A stretch of DNA of 64,000 nt from Limosilactobacillus panis (GCF_019797825.1 NZ_CP081855.1:1364001-1428000); one strand, 5' to 3'; positions 7,726 through 16,706 are shown, counted from the stretch's first letter. The notes: generated from the letters alone by a model not told the origin. Made by a program: numbers and translations.

Positions 7726-10314
7726 GTGTTACAAACGTCAAAGATAAGTAAAAGATCCATCGTTTTGTGGGGAAGCTTCCTACTGCCTGTTTTGATCATG
7801 GGTAGTTACTTTGCTTACCGCCAAATGGCGCCCTTTGGTGGTAGCAGCCTCTTAACTGTCGACCTGGGGCAACAGTATATCGACTTCTTTTCCTACTTTC
7901 GTAATAGTCTTCTCCACCACCCATCCTCTTTAATCTATTCGTTTAGCAAGGGCCTGGGCGGTGAAATGTGGGGGACCAACGCCTACTACCTTTTCAGTCC
8001 CCTCAACCTGATTCTACTGGCATTTCCCGGGAAATTGCTGACCAGTGGGATAATGGTCATCCTCCTTCTCCGTTACGGCCTGGCGGGGCTTTCCTTCGCC
8101 TGGTTGATTGACCGGACCGGGTGGCAACGTGGCCCACGGATTTGGGCATTTAGCACTACTTACGCTTTAAACGGTTGGATGATTGCCAACCAGTTAAACA
8201 TGATCTGGCTGGATGTTTTGGTGATCCTTCCCCTGATTATTTGGGGGTTATTCAAACTAATCCACCAACGGCAGGTCGGCACCTACATTGCCTGGTTGGC
8301 GGTAATGATGGTCGACAACTATTACATGGCCTGGATGGTCTGCCTGTTCACCCTCTTGATTATCATCTGGCAGCTCCCGGTCCTGAAAAATTGGCAGGCC
8401 CGTGGAATGGCCTTTCTCCGCTATGCCTGGTCCTCACTGCTTGCGGCCGGAATTGCTGCAATTGTATTGCTACCGACAATCTTTGCCCTCAGCCAAAGTA
8501 AGGGCACCTATACAGAGAACGTAATCAGGAGCCGGTTTGAGTACTTCCCGTTGAAGATGCTGGCAAAACTCGTTCCGGGTTCCTTCAACTTCGACCAGAT
8601 GCCAAAGGGGCAGCCCAACATTTACGTCGGCATGATCATGATCCTCGGCTTTGCCCTCTACTTCTTTAACTCACGCGTCAAGTGGACCCAGCGGATTGCT
8701 GCCGCGGGTGTGACCATCTTCTTTATCCTGTCATTTTGTTACGAACCGTTAGACCTTCTCTGGCATGCTGGGCAGTTCCCGGTTTGGTACCCCTACCGCT
8801 TCTCCTTTGTCTTCTGCTGCTGGTGTATTTTACTGGCCGCCCGCACCCTTCAGGTCAACTACCGGCCGGCCCCGTGGCAGGTTCTGTGTCTCTTGGTGCT
8901 GACCGTTGTCATATTCGCCTACACTGGGACCCTTAAGCTGTCATACATCAGTACCGACCAACGGATCATCGGGATTAGCTTTGCTGGAATCAGCCTGGTT
9001 TACCTCCTTATTAACCGGCGAAACGCCCCGGGATTGTATGACCTTCTTTTAATCTGCCTCGCCTGTTGCGACGTTGCTAACGCCGCCTTTACCAGTCTGA
9101 ACAGCATCGCCTACGTCTCCCAAAACGAGTTTGCAACCTACACTAGCCAGCTTGACCAGGCCAGTCGGAAAATTAGGCAGCACGACCAGGGCCTTTTCCG
9201 GGTAGCTAAAACTTTCACCCGGACCAAGGACGACCCCTTCCAGGCCGACTTCAACTCGGGTGACCATTTTGGTTCAACCCTAGAACCGACCCTCCCGGAC
9301 TTTATGGGGGCAATTGGCCAACCCGCCGGCGATGGCTTCATCACGTACTCCAACGGGACCCAAGTCACCGATGCATTGCTGGGCTTTAAATACACGATGA
9401 CCAAGAAGAACCCGTCAACCCCGCTAATGCCCCGGTCCGGCTACCGGCCAGACTGGAACGGACTGGCAACAAGTGCTTCTACCAGTAAGGTTAGGATCCA
9501 ACGTAACCCGAATAGTCTGCCAATTGCCTTTGGGGCCAGCAACGAGATCCTTAGTCTCGCCCACACGACCCTGGACCCGGTCAATTACCAGTCCCAAATC
9601 ATGCAGGCACTGGCGGGGCGGCCAATCAACCACTCCCTCTTTGCTGTCCAGAATTTCACCGCGGTCCGCTTTGAAAACGTTCAGTCAGCAAGGCAGATTA
9701 CGGGCACAACATTCCGCCGCAAGGACTTCTTGAAACCGGCGGCCATCAAGCTGACCTTTACCCCACCAACCAACGATTCTTACTACCTGACCGTGGGGCC
9801 CGAGGCAGCTGACGACATCCGGCTGAGTGTTAACCGGAAGGCCTTTGCCCAGACAAAGAATTACCGGGATACCATCGTTATTAACCTGGCCCACCACCAG
9901 AAGGGCAAGCCGGTGACGATCACCATGCGTCTCAAGCACCAAGCTGCCTGGCTGCAAAACGTCAGTGTTTACCGGCTAAACCAGCGGTCGTTTAACGCCA
10001 GTCTGAAGACGCTTAAGCAGTCACCGTTGAAGATCAGCCACTTCTCAAATGCTAGGATTAGTGGGACCGTCAACATCCATCGCAGTCAAAGCGTCTTGAT
10101 GACCACGATTCCGGCAGCCAAGGGTTGGCATGTCCGCGTTGATGGTCAACCGGCGACCAGTAAAACCGTTCTCGGCACCTTCATGGCTGTGCCAATGTCA
10201 CCAGGCCACCACCAGGTAACGATGTTCTACCGGCCACCATACCTGCTTGCCGGGACGCTCATCAGCCTCGTCTGCCTCGCCGGGACTATCGTCATTATTA
10301 AGCGCCAACGGTAA
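7726..10314 (+). CDS. yfhO: YfhO-family polytopic membrane protein (lipoteichoic-acid glycosylation type)
   Basis: An 862-residue protein with about a dozen membrane helices in the first 450 residues and a large extracytoplasmic C-terminal part ending in one more helix (about 838-858). The N-terminal loop VDLGQQYIDFFSYFRNSLL and the segment FSKGLGGEMWGTNAYYLFSP are hallmarks of the YfhO family, GT-C-like proteins that in Bacillus act with a flippase in adding sugars to lipoteichoic acid. It begins at GTG, 8 bases after AAAGGGG. It is monocistronic and ends in a strong hairpin shared with the convergent HesB-like gene. The family is certain; its sugar and acceptor are not known here. Confidence 0.92.
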   Translation: MLQTSKISKRSIVLWGSFLLPVLIMGSYFAYRQMAPFGGSSLLTVDLGQQYIDFFSYFRNSLLHHPSSLIYSFSKGLGGEMWGTNAYYLFSPLNLILLAFPGKLLTSGIMVILLLRYGLAGLSFAWLIDRTGWQRGPRIWAFSTTYALNGWMIANQLNMIWLDVLVILPLIIWGLFKLIHQRQVGTYIAWLAVMMVDNYYMAWMVCLFTLLIIIWQLPVLKNWQARGMAFLRYAWSSLLAAGIAAIVLLPTIFALSQSKGTYTENVIRSRFEYFPLKMLAKLVPGSFNFDQMPKGQPNIYVGMIMILGFALYFFNSRVKWTQRIAAAGVTIFFILSFCYEPLDLLWHAGQFPVWYPYRFSFVFCCWCILLAARTLQVNYRPAPWQVLCLLVLTVVIFAYTGTLKLSYISTDQRIIGISFAGISLVYLLINRRNAPGLYDLLLICLACCDVANAAFTSLNSIAYVSQNEFATYTSQLDQASRKIRQHDQGLFRVAKTFTRTKDDPFQADFNSGDHFGSTLEPTLPDFMGAIGQPAGDGFITYSNGTQVTDALLGFKYTMTKKNPSTPLMPRSGYRPDWNGLATSASTSKVRIQRNPNSLPIAFGASNEILSLAHTTLDPVNYQSQIMQALAGRPINHSLFAVQNFTAVRFENVQSARQITGTTFRRKDFLKPAAIKLTFTPPTNDSYYLTVGPEAADDIRLSVNRKAFAQTKNYRDTIVINLAHHQKGKPVTITMRLKHQAAWLQNVSVYRLNQRSFNASLKTLKQSPLKISHFSNARISGTVNIHRSQSVLMTTIPAAKGWHVRVDGQPATSKTVLGTFMAVPMSPGHHQVTMFYRPPYLLAGTLISLVCLAGTIVIIKRQR

Positions 10315-10361
10315 TAATTTGAAGAGGGCTGTGACATAGCTTCTAAAAATGCTACAATGCC

Positions 10362-10422
10362 GTACACAAAGGGACTCTAGCGTTCGGATTTTCCGATCAC
10401 TAGAGTCCCTTTTGTACTTTTT
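10362..10422. terminator. Long hairpin terminator, copy 1 of a two-member family
   Basis: Arms GTACACAAAGGGACTCTAG (10362-10380) and CTAGAGTCCCTTTTGTAC (10400-10417) are near-perfectly complementary, enclose a loop with its own TTCGGA/TCCGA stem and are followed by TTTTT. It lies between convergent yfhO and the HesB-like gene. The core CTCTAGCGTTCGGATTT is repeated in the hairpin at 21799-21863. Confidence 0.8.
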
Positions 10423-10467
10423 AAAGCCTTGATTCACTTCTAATTAGTCTTAGGTAATTTTGGATTC

Positions 10468-10848
10468 CTAATGTTGCGATGCACCGGTGGAAGCGTCTGG
10501 GTGTTCCTCCTCTTCCTTGCTGATCCCCGCAACGTCCGGCTGGTCCTCATCATTTTCGTGCTTAAAGTGGAAGACCGGACCGTCAGTCTTTGCGTTATAG
10601 TCAACCGTGGTGACCAGACCCTTAAAGAACCATTCGTCCAGGCCATCAATGTGGTAGTTGATGCCGTCCTTAACTTCTTCTAAGATGGGCTCAATTGGCT
10701 TATCCTCCCGGTTGAAGGCCGGTGAAAAGCCGTGGTGAACTTCCGTAAAGCCATAGACCTTCCCGTAGAACTTGATCCCGTTGCCATCCTGCAATCCTAG
10801 TTCGTTTTTAAACCACTTGCTCGCTTCATCCGTAATAATTAATTTCAT
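10468..10848 (-). CDS. HesB/IscA-like family protein without cysteines
   Basis: A 126-residue protein that matches the HesB-like (YneR/iron-sulfur biosynthesis family) fold: an N-terminal MKLIITDEASKWFKNELGL, strands KFYGKVYG and FFKGLVTTVDY, and a Glu/Asp/His-rich tail (KEEEEHPDAST). The three cysteines that bind the cluster or iron in true IscA/HesB proteins are all absent; the protein has none. A role as a classical scaffold is unlikely. This cysteine-free form is common in lactobacilli. It is monocistronic, between the yfhO terminator and a structured repeat. Confidence 0.82.
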   Translation of the reverse strand: MKLIITDEASKWFKNELGLQDGNGIKFYGKVYGFTEVHHGFSPAFNREDKPIEPILEEVKDGINYHIDGLDEWFFKGLVTTVDYNAKTDGPVFHFKHENDEDQPDVAGISKEEEEHPDASTGASQH

Positions 10849-11044
10849 GTAAACATCCCCTTATTATGCCATCGCTAATGGTAGCACTTTCATACCATTA
10901 ACCTTACCATGTTTAAGGCAAAATCCCAATCCTTTTGCGTAAATGTAAGGGAAAATCAAGGTATTGGATTGGAAGAGCAGCAACAAAACAACAACAATAA
11001 GGGGCTGGGAGAAAACTTGAAAAACGGGAGCCTCTTTCCGTTCT

Positions 11045-11197
11045 CCGAATATTACACAGTAATCGCGGAAAAAAGAGTGCTCCTATTGTCTAGCGCCGCG
11101 AAGCAAGTCCATTGATTACGGACGATCATTGGCCCGTTCCGTGCCAACAATCGTCCTATACTAGCCATACGGAGCACTCTGATGCTTTTTTCCAGCT
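11045..11197. repeat. Structured dispersed repeat, copy A (family R1)
   Basis: This 150-bp segment fills most of the gene-free stretch 10849-11206. Its ends pair: GGAAAAAAGAGTGCTCC (11067-11083) with GGAGCACTCT plus TTTTTTCC (11171-11193), interrupted by a 5-nt GATGC bulge; an inner hairpin pairs GGACGATCATTGGC with GCCAACAATCGTCC around 11120-11156. Related copies lie at 12850-12969 and, inverted, at 59367-59490. It starts 10 bases after the greA stop (minus strand), where it could act as a terminator. The bases 10849-11044 contain no gene; a GGGGCTGGGAG motif at 11000 recalls terminator arms elsewhere in the window. Confidence 0.75.
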
Positions 11198-11206
11198 TCC
11201 TTTTAA

Positions 11207-11683
11207 TTACTTAACTTCCAAGATCTTAACCTTCATCGTGCCACTTGGAATTTCAATTTCGACTTCTTCGCCAACCTTGTGCCCCAAGAGGCCCTTAGCC
11301 ATTGGTGATTCGTTAGAGATCTTACCATTCAGGGGGTCAGATTCTGATTCACCAACGATGGTGTAAGTTTCGGGTTCTTCGTCCGGCAGCTCCTTAAAGG
11401 TTACTTCCCGGCCCATGGAAACTTCATCCTTGTCAACATCTTCGTTGTCGATGATTTCTGCATACTGCAGCATGTTTTCGATTTGGGCAATCCGGCTTTC
11501 GACCATTGCCTGTTCGTCCTTTGCTGACTCGTATTCCGAGTTTTCGGACAGGTCACCGTAGCTACGGGCAATCTTAATGCGCTTGATAACTTCAGGACGA
11601 CGCTTCATTTTATATTCTTCAAGTTCATCTTCCAGTTTCTTTTTCCCTTCCAGGGTCATTGGAAACGTTTTTTCTTCAGCCAT
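11207..11683 (-). CDS. greA: Transcription elongation factor GreA
   Basis: GreA rescues backtracked RNA polymerase by inducing cleavage of the 3' end of the nascent RNA. The 158-residue protein has the N-terminal coiled coil (about 10-80) with the acidic tip [15 protein letters not shown] that enters the secondary channel, and the C-terminal FKBP-like domain ending [26 protein letters not shown] lies 9 bases before the ATG. It follows udk, as in Bacillus (mltG-udk-greA). Confidence 0.97.
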   Translation of the reverse strand: MAEEKTFPMTLEGKKKLEDELEEYKMKRRPEVIKRIKIARSYGDLSENSEYESAKDEQAMVESRIAQIENMLQYAEIIDNEDVDKDEVSMGREVTFKELPDEEPETYTIVGESESDPLNGKISNESPMAKGLLGHKVGEEVEIEIPSGTMKVKILEVK

Positions 11684-11750
11684 AACAATACACTCCTCTA
11701 AAATAATTCCGTGGTAACATTACCATTTATTGCCAAGCTCGTAAACAGGT

Positions 11751-12401
11751 TTATAGGGTGTGTCCACGCTTAACCAGAATATCCCGGACCTTGGTGGTCA
11801 ACAGGTCAATAGCCACGTGATTTTCCCCACCTTCGGGCACAATCAAGTCAGCGTACCGCTTCGTCGGTTCAATGAACTGGTGGAACATCGGCTTGACGGT
11901 TGCCAGGTACTGGTTAATGACTGAATCCAGCGACCGGCCCCGTTCGTTCATGTCCCGCTTGATCCGGCGAATCAGGCGAATATCGTCATCAGTATCAACG
12001 TAAACCTTAATATCCATCAGGTCACGAAGGCGCTCATCATCGAGGATTAAGATTCCCTCCAAGATGATAATCTCAGTAGGCTCAACGTGAACGGTCTTGT
12101 TCGTCCGGGTATACTTCTTATAATCGTAGACCGGCATCTCGATGGCCTGGTTGTTACGCAGGGCCGCTAATTGTTCAATTAGCAGGTCGGTGTCAAAGGC
12201 CAGCGGGTGGTCGTAGTTGACCTTTTTCCGCTCCGCCATCGTCATGTTTGCCTGGTCATTGTAGTAGGTATCCTGGGTAATGATTTGGATGTCCTTCCCC
12301 TTCAGTTCATTGTAGATTGCCCGGCTAACGGTAGTCTTACCACTACCCGAACCACCAGTTACCCCAATAATGATTGGGCGCGTTTTAACTTGAGAATTCA
12401 T
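11751..12401 (-). CDS. udk: Uridine kinase
   Basis: Phosphorylates uridine and cytidine to UMP and CMP with GTP or ATP (pyrimidine salvage). The 216-residue protein has the P-loop [10 protein letters not shown] (15-24), the DTYYND and NYDHPLAFD substrate motifs (about 43-70), and [11 protein letters not shown] with the catalytic region. It is in the conserved order mltG-like, udk, greA, and has its own promoter at 12440-12468. Confidence 0.96.
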   Translation of the reverse strand: MNSQVKTRPIIIGVTGGSGSGKTTVSRAIYNELKGKDIQIITQDTYYNDQANMTMAERKKVNYDHPLAFDTDLLIEQLAALRNNQAIEMPVYDYKKYTRTNKTVHVEPTEIIILEGILILDDERLRDLMDIKVYVDTDDDIRLIRRIKRDMNERGRSLDSVINQYLATVKPMFHQFIEPTKRYADLIVPEGGENHVAIDLLTTKVRDILVKRGHTL

Positions 12402-12439
12402 TTAACTCTTTTACCCCTCTTAAAAATTTAATCTGAAAT

Positions 12440-12468
12440 AGTATACAGCACAATTGGGTCCCCATCAA
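12440..12468 (-). promoter_or_regulatory. Promoter of udk(-greA)
   Basis: On the minus strand -35 TTGATG (12463-12468) and -10 TATACT (12440-12445) are 17 bases apart, about 40 bases before the udk start and just after the stop codon of the MltG-like gene. Confidence 0.75.
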
Positions 12469-12472
12469 CTGG

Positions 12473-12823
12473 CTAGTGGCGCTTTGCCGCCTGGTTTTCC
12501 TGGAGGCGGTTAGCAATCTGGGGTACGAAAGACGACTGCCGTAGGGTGAAGTGACCAGCCTTAACACCACTCGTCTTGTGCGTTTGCAGGTAGTAGCTGA
12601 AGACATACCGACTCCGGATTAAGCCGTGTTTCTTCAGGATTGCGGCAACCTGGTCATCAGTAGCACCTTGCGGAATCGTCACCGTCACGCGAGCCGTACT
12701 GGAACGGTTAACCGGGGTCAGCGCATAGTTAAAATACTGGTGGATCCCCAGGCCAACCACCACTAGTAAGGCCAATAGGACCAGGACAAGGCGGTTTTGT
12801 CGTTTTAGTTTATCTTCTTGCAT
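12473..12823 (-). CDS. MltG-like protein lacking the catalytic domain
   Basis: A 116-residue protein with a basic N-terminus, one membrane helix (about 12-27) and an extracytoplasmic part resembling the N-terminal LysM-like subdomain of the endolytic transglycosylase MltG/YceG: VTIPQGATDDQVAAILKKHG, LIRSRYVFSYYLQ and KAGHFTLRQSSFVPQIANRL. Full MltG is about 350-390 residues; the catalytic region with its essential Glu is missing, and only about 70 bases separate the stop from udk. Position directly upstream of udk-greA agrees with mltG synteny. It is either a truncated mltG remnant or a retained short paralogue. The reading frame is clean, so it may still be expressed. Confidence 0.75.
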   Translation of the reverse strand: MQEDKLKRQNRLVLVLLALLVVVGLGIHQYFNYALTPVNRSSTARVTVTIPQGATDDQVAAILKKHGLIRSRYVFSYYLQTHKTSGVKAGHFTLRQSSFVPQIANRLQENQAAKRH

Positions 12824-12849
12824 TTGGTCCCCACCAGTCCTTGTTTGTC

Positions 12850-12969
12850 AAATACTACAATCACGGAAAAAAGCGCGCTCCTCGTGTCTAGTTATGGAGG
12901 ACTATTGGCCCGTTTCGTGCCAACAATCATCCTATCCTAGCCAAAGGTGCGCTCCAATGCTTTTTCCAA
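12850..12969. repeat. Structured dispersed repeat, copy B (family R1)
   Basis: A 120-bp relative of copy A. Shared blocks include ATCACGGAAAAAAG, TGTCTAG, TTGGCCCGTT, GTGCCAACAATC, ATCCTA and GCTTTTTCCAAC. It again forms an outer stem (GGAAAAAAGCGCGCTCC with GGTGCGCTCC and TTTTTCC, bulge AATGC) and an inner TTGGC/GCCAA hairpin. It starts 6 bases after the pheT stop codon on the minus strand and precedes the MltG-like gene. Confidence 0.72.
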
Positions 12970-12975
12970 CTTTTA

Positions 12976-15393
12976 TTAACGGATTTCAGCACCAAGGTCA
13001 TCAACTAAGGCGTTAGTAACCTTATCAAAGGCCTTGTTAACCTGGTCTTCCGTCAATGTATTGTGAACATCTTGGTAAGTCAAGGTGTAGGCCAGTGACT
13101 TCTTGCCCTTCGGCAGGTGGAGGCCACTGTATACGTCGAAGAGGTGGATATTCTTCAAGAAGGCGCCTCCCCGCTTCTTAATAACCGCCAAGACGTCCGC
13201 GTTGGTAACATTCTTGTCAACCAAGAGGGCAATATCCCTGGTGATTGCCGGGTACTTACTGATTGGGTGGTATTCGTTTGCCACCTTGTCAGCAGCAATC
13301 AGGTCTTCCAAGTTAAGCTCAAAGACGTAGGTTTCAGGAATTTTGTAGTCCTTAGCAACCGTTGGGTGAACCTGACCCACAAAGCCAACCAGCTGGCCAT
13401 CAATTAAGATGTCTGCCGTCCGCCCGGGGTGCATTTCAGGACGCTGGTCATCAGCAACGTAGGCAATTTCACCAGCAATTCCCAGGTTGTGGAGGTAACG
13501 TTCCACAATTCCCTTTACTTGGAAGAAGTCAACCGGCTGGTCGTCAAGGTGCCAAGAGTTGGCCAGCAGGTGTCCCGTAATTGCGGCCGCCAGGTGTTCT
13601 TGTTCCTCCGGGCGTTCGCCACCCTTTGGCAAGAAGACCCGCCCCTCTTCATAAAGGGCCACATCATTAACGTTCCGGGCAACATTGTAGGCAACGTCAA
13701 TCAGAAGACCACTGATGATACTCATCCGGGTAGCAACGTGGTCAGAGCTCATTGGGAAGTCAAGTTTCATTGGTTCATCGACGGGGTCAATTTGGAACTG
13801 CTTAGCCTTTTCAACCGTGGTGAGTGAGTAACTAATTGCCTGGTCTAATCCCATGCCTTCCATGTCGTGACGGCTGGCCCGGATAAACTTCTGCCGGGCG
13901 GTTAAGCCACCATGGTTCCGTGTCATAACCGGCAGGGTAGCTGGCAGGTTATCATAGCCATAGATCCGGGCAATTTCTTCGTAAAGGTCAGCCGCAACAA
14001 AGATATCCCACCGGCGAGCCGGTACGGTCACAACAATTTGGTCATCTTCAGATACCGTTGCTGGAAAGGCCAGCCGCTTGAAGATGTCCGTAACTTCAGC
14101 CATCTTCAGGTTGGTCCCTAAGACATGGTTAACCTTGCTCAAGGAAAGGGTAATCTGCTTGTCTTGGGCCGGCTTTTCGCTGGCGGTAACGATCCCTTGG
14201 GTAATTTCACCACCGGCCAGTTCACTAATTAGCTCGGCCGCTTCGTTCAGGGCCGTCTCAACCGTTGCCGGGTTAATTCCCCGTTCGAAACGCATGGAGG
14301 ATTCGCTATGGAGATCAAGGCGACGGGCCTGTTTTCTAACCATGATTGGGTCGAAAATAGCGGCTTCCAGGGCGACCGTTGTGGTGTCATCGGCAACGGC
14401 AGTCCCCTCACCACCCATGGTTCCGGCCAGTGCAATTGGCTGGTCGTCAGCCGTAACCACGATGTCATTTTCAATCAGGGTCTGTTCGTCCCCATCCAGG
14501 GTCGTGAACTTCTCATCCTTATTAGCGTGCCGCACACCAAACTGGTGGCCGGGCAGCTTATCATAGTCGTAACTGTGCAATGGTTGGCCATACTTCAACA
14601 GGATGTAATTGGTGACGTCAACCACGTTGTTAACCGGGCGAATTCCAGAATTCCACAGCTTAATTTGCATCCAGAGGGGACTATCAGCAATCTTGACCCC
14701 CTTGATGATCCGCAGCTTATAGGTTGGGGCAATTTTTTCGTCATTAACGGTGGTCTTGACGAGGTCCGCAGTTTTTTCGTCCCCCTCTTTTTTAATGGCC
14801 AGCTCCTTAAAGTGGGGCTTGAGGCCATAAAAAGCAGCAATATCATTAACGTTTCCGTAGATGCTCAGCATGTCCCCACGGTTAGGCGTAACGTCAGTGT
14901 CGATGATGGTGTCATCCATTCCAAGGTAAGGGAAGACACTATCACCAGGCTTGGCATCATCCGGCAAGAGGTAAATTCCCTCGTCATAATCCTTCGGTGC
15001 AATTTTATCGCTGAAGCCCAGTTCCTGGAGGGCACACAGCATACCGTTAGATTGGACACCACGAATCTTGCCCCGCTTAATTTTGACGTTGTCGCCAATC
15101 CGGGCACCGTGGAGGGCAACAATTACCTTCTCACCGGCGGCAACATTGGGTGCACCACAGACAATTTGAATTGGTTCGTCTTCTCCCACGTTAACTTGAC
15201 AAACATGAAGGTGGTCAGAGTCCGGGTGGGGTTCGCAGGTTTCCACTTCACCAACCACGATCTTCTTAAGGCCATCACTCAGGGAGTAAACATCATTGAT
15301 GTCAACGGAAGTCCGGGCGATCTTTTCTGCCAGGTCGCGGGGAGCAACGTCAATGTCTAAATATTCTTTAAGCCATTGGTATGATACTTTCAT
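12976..15393 (-). CDS. pheT: Phenylalanyl-tRNA synthetase beta chain
   Basis: The 805-residue beta chain of the alpha2-beta2 enzyme that charges tRNA-Phe. Domains in order: N-terminal tRNA-binding OB fold (about 40-155, CEPHPDSDHLHVCQVNVGE and VCGAPNVAAGEKV), B3/B4 editing domain (about 215-385), B5 domain, a catalytic-like core and the C-terminal anticodon-binding ferredoxin-like domain (YHPISKYPAITRDIALLVDK onward). The start lies 5 bases after pheS. The operon is controlled by the T-box at 16466-16700 and ends at repeat copy B. Confidence 0.97.
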   Translation of the reverse strand: MKVSYQWLKEYLDIDVAPRDLAEKIARTSVDINDVYSLSDGLKKIVVGEVETCEPHPDSDHLHVCQVNVGEDEPIQIVCGAPNVAAGEKVIVALHGARIGDNVKIKRGKIRGVQSNGMLCALQELGFSDKIAPKDYDEGIYLLPDDAKPGDSVFPYLGMDDTIIDTDVTPNRGDMLSIYGNVNDIAAFYGLKPHFKELAIKKEGDEKTADLVKTTVNDEKIAPTYKLRIIKGVKIADSPLWMQIKLWNSGIRPVNNVVDVTNYILLKYGQPLHSYDYDKLPGHQFGVRHANKDEKFTTLDGDEQTLIENDIVVTADDQPIALAGTMGGEGTAVADDTTTVALEAAIFDPIMVRKQARRLDLHSESSMRFERGINPATVETALNEAAELISELAGGEITQGIVTASEKPAQDKQITLSLSKVNHVLGTNLKMAEVTDIFKRLAFPATVSEDDQIVVTVPARRWDIFVAADLYEEIARIYGYDNLPATLPVMTRNHGGLTARQKFIRASRHDMEGMGLDQAISYSLTTVEKAKQFQIDPVDEPMKLDFPMSSDHVATRMSIISGLLIDVAYNVARNVNDVALYEEGRVFLPKGGERPEEQEHLAAAITGHLLANSWHLDDQPVDFFQVKGIVERYLHNLGIAGEIAYVADDQRPEMHPGRTADILIDGQLVGFVGQVHPTVAKDYKIPETYVFELNLEDLIAADKVANEYHPISKYPAITRDIALLVDKNVTNADVLAVIKKRGGAFLKNIHLFDVYSGLHLPKGKKSLAYTLTYQDVHNTLTEDQVNKAFDKVTNALVDDLGAEIR

Positions 15394-15398
15394 TTAGA

Positions 15399-16445
15399 TT
15401 ATCCTTTCTCATCGAACTGGTTCAGGAAACGGACGTCATTTTGGTAGAAGTTCCGGATATCGTCAACCCCATACTTCAGCATGGCAAAACGGTCTGGACC
15501 CAGGCCAAAGGCAAAGCCGCCAAACTCTTCGGGATCAACTCCGGACATCTTCAAGACGTTCGGGTGGACCATTCCGGCACCAAGAACTTCAATCCAGCCG
15601 GTGTGCTTACAAATTGCGCAGCCCTTCCCCATGCAGTTAAAGCAGGTAATGTCGGCTTCAACGGATGGTTCCGTAAATGGGAAGTAACTTGGCCGCAGAC
15701 GGACCTGGAGCTTATCACCAAATAGGGACTGGGCAACAACTTCCAGGGTCCCCTTCAGGTCCGCCATGGTGATGTGCTTACCAACAACCATCCCTTCAAT
15801 CTGGTTAAACTGGTGACTGTGGGTTGCATCGTCGGTATCACGCCGGTAAACCTTCCCTGGTGAGATCATCTTTAATGGTCCCTGGCTAAAGTCATGCTTT
15901 TCCAGCATCCGCGCCTGCATTGGTGAGGTCTGGGTTCGCATCAGTACCTTAGGGGTAACGTAGAAGGTATCCTGCATGTCACGAGCGGGGTGGTCCTTAG
16001 GCAGGTTCAGCTTTTCAAAGTTGTAAACTTCCTGCTCAACTTCATCCCCCACGGCCACTTCGTAACCCATGGAAACGAAGAGGTCCACGACTTGGTCGAT
16101 AATCTGCTGGATCACGTGTGATTGCCCCTGGGCAACCGGGGTCCCGGGCAAGGTAACGTCCACCTTTTCAGCGGCCAGTTCGGCATTCAAAGCCGCCTGT
16201 TCCAATTCAGTCCGGCGTGCTTCGATTGCTTCCGTCAGGTCGTCACGAACCTTGTTGGCAAACTGACCGACGACCGGCCGTTCCTCGGCACTTAAATCAC
16301 GCATTCCCCGCAGGACACTCGTGATGGGGCCCTTCTTACCAAGCATCTTGACCCGAACTTCGTTAATCTTCTTGAGGTCTTTGGAGTTCTTGATTTCTTC
16401 AAGCCCCTGCTCACGAAGTTCCGTTAACTTATCTCTTAATCCCAT
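15399..16445 (-). CDS. pheS: Phenylalanyl-tRNA synthetase alpha chain
   Basis: The 348-residue catalytic alpha chain. The start [12 protein letters not shown] at 16445 follows AAAGGAG; a longer frame would begin inside the T-box terminator and is rejected. The N-terminal coiled coil (about 1-90) binds tRNA, and class II motifs follow: motif 2 around [19 protein letters not shown] and motif 3 near [17 protein letters not shown]. The substrate loop FTEPSVEAD is present. pheS-pheT form one operon. Confidence 0.97.
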   Translation of the reverse strand: MGLRDKLTELREQGLEEIKNSKDLKKINEVRVKMLGKKGPITSVLRGMRDLSAEERPVVGQFANKVRDDLTEAIEARRTELEQAALNAELAAEKVDVTLPGTPVAQGQSHVIQQIIDQVVDLFVSMGYEVAVGDEVEQEVYNFEKLNLPKDHPARDMQDTFYVTPKVLMRTQTSPMQARMLEKHDFSQGPLKMISPGKVYRRDTDDATHSHQFNQIEGMVVGKHITMADLKGTLEVVAQSLFGDKLQVRLRPSYFPFTEPSVEADITCFNCMGKGCAICKHTGWIEVLGAGMVHPNVLKMSGVDPEEFGGFAFGLGPDRFAMLKYGVDDIRNFYQNDVRFLNQFDEKG

Positions 16446-16465
16446 TTTTTCAACTCCTTTGAACA

Positions 16466-16700
16466 AACAAAAAAGCTCCATCCCAATAGGGACGAAGCTT
16501 CGCGGTACCACCCTAGTTTACTAGCTACGGATAACTAGTACACTTAGTCAATCAAAATAACGGTGATCAACCGGAATACCATTACGTATCAGCTCGGAAA
16601 ATGAAATTCACCTTTGCACACTGACCACCACTCTCAGAATCCGTGGTGGCTCTCTGACGGGCCCGACCGGCTACTAGTTTTCGTCAACGCCTTTTTCATA
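16466..16700 (-). ncRNA. T-box leader of pheST (Phe specifier)
   Basis: On the minus strand the leader has the T-box antiterminator sequence AGGGTGGTACCGCG (16500-16513), immediately followed by a terminator stem AGCTTCGTCCC / GGGATGGAGCT and TTTTTTG. Stem I shows AGTAGCC and AGAGAGCC elements, and a TTC triplet lies in the likely specifier loop (GTGAATTTCATTTTCC, about 16593-16608). Uncharged tRNA-Phe should stabilise the antiterminator and permit pheST expression. The T-box itself is certain; the exact specifier position is inferred. Confidence 0.93.
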
Positions 16701-16706
16701 CCCAAT

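Noticed and set aside
14308..15360. A 350-codon open frame on the plus strand
   Set aside because: It lies wholly antisense to pheT, has no ribosome site and no recognisable domain; it is the reverse-frame shadow of a GC-rich gene.
16446..16511. Longer start for pheS (22 extra residues)
   Set aside because: The extra codons lie inside the T-box terminator; AAAGGAG before the ATG at 16445 gives the normal 348-residue length.
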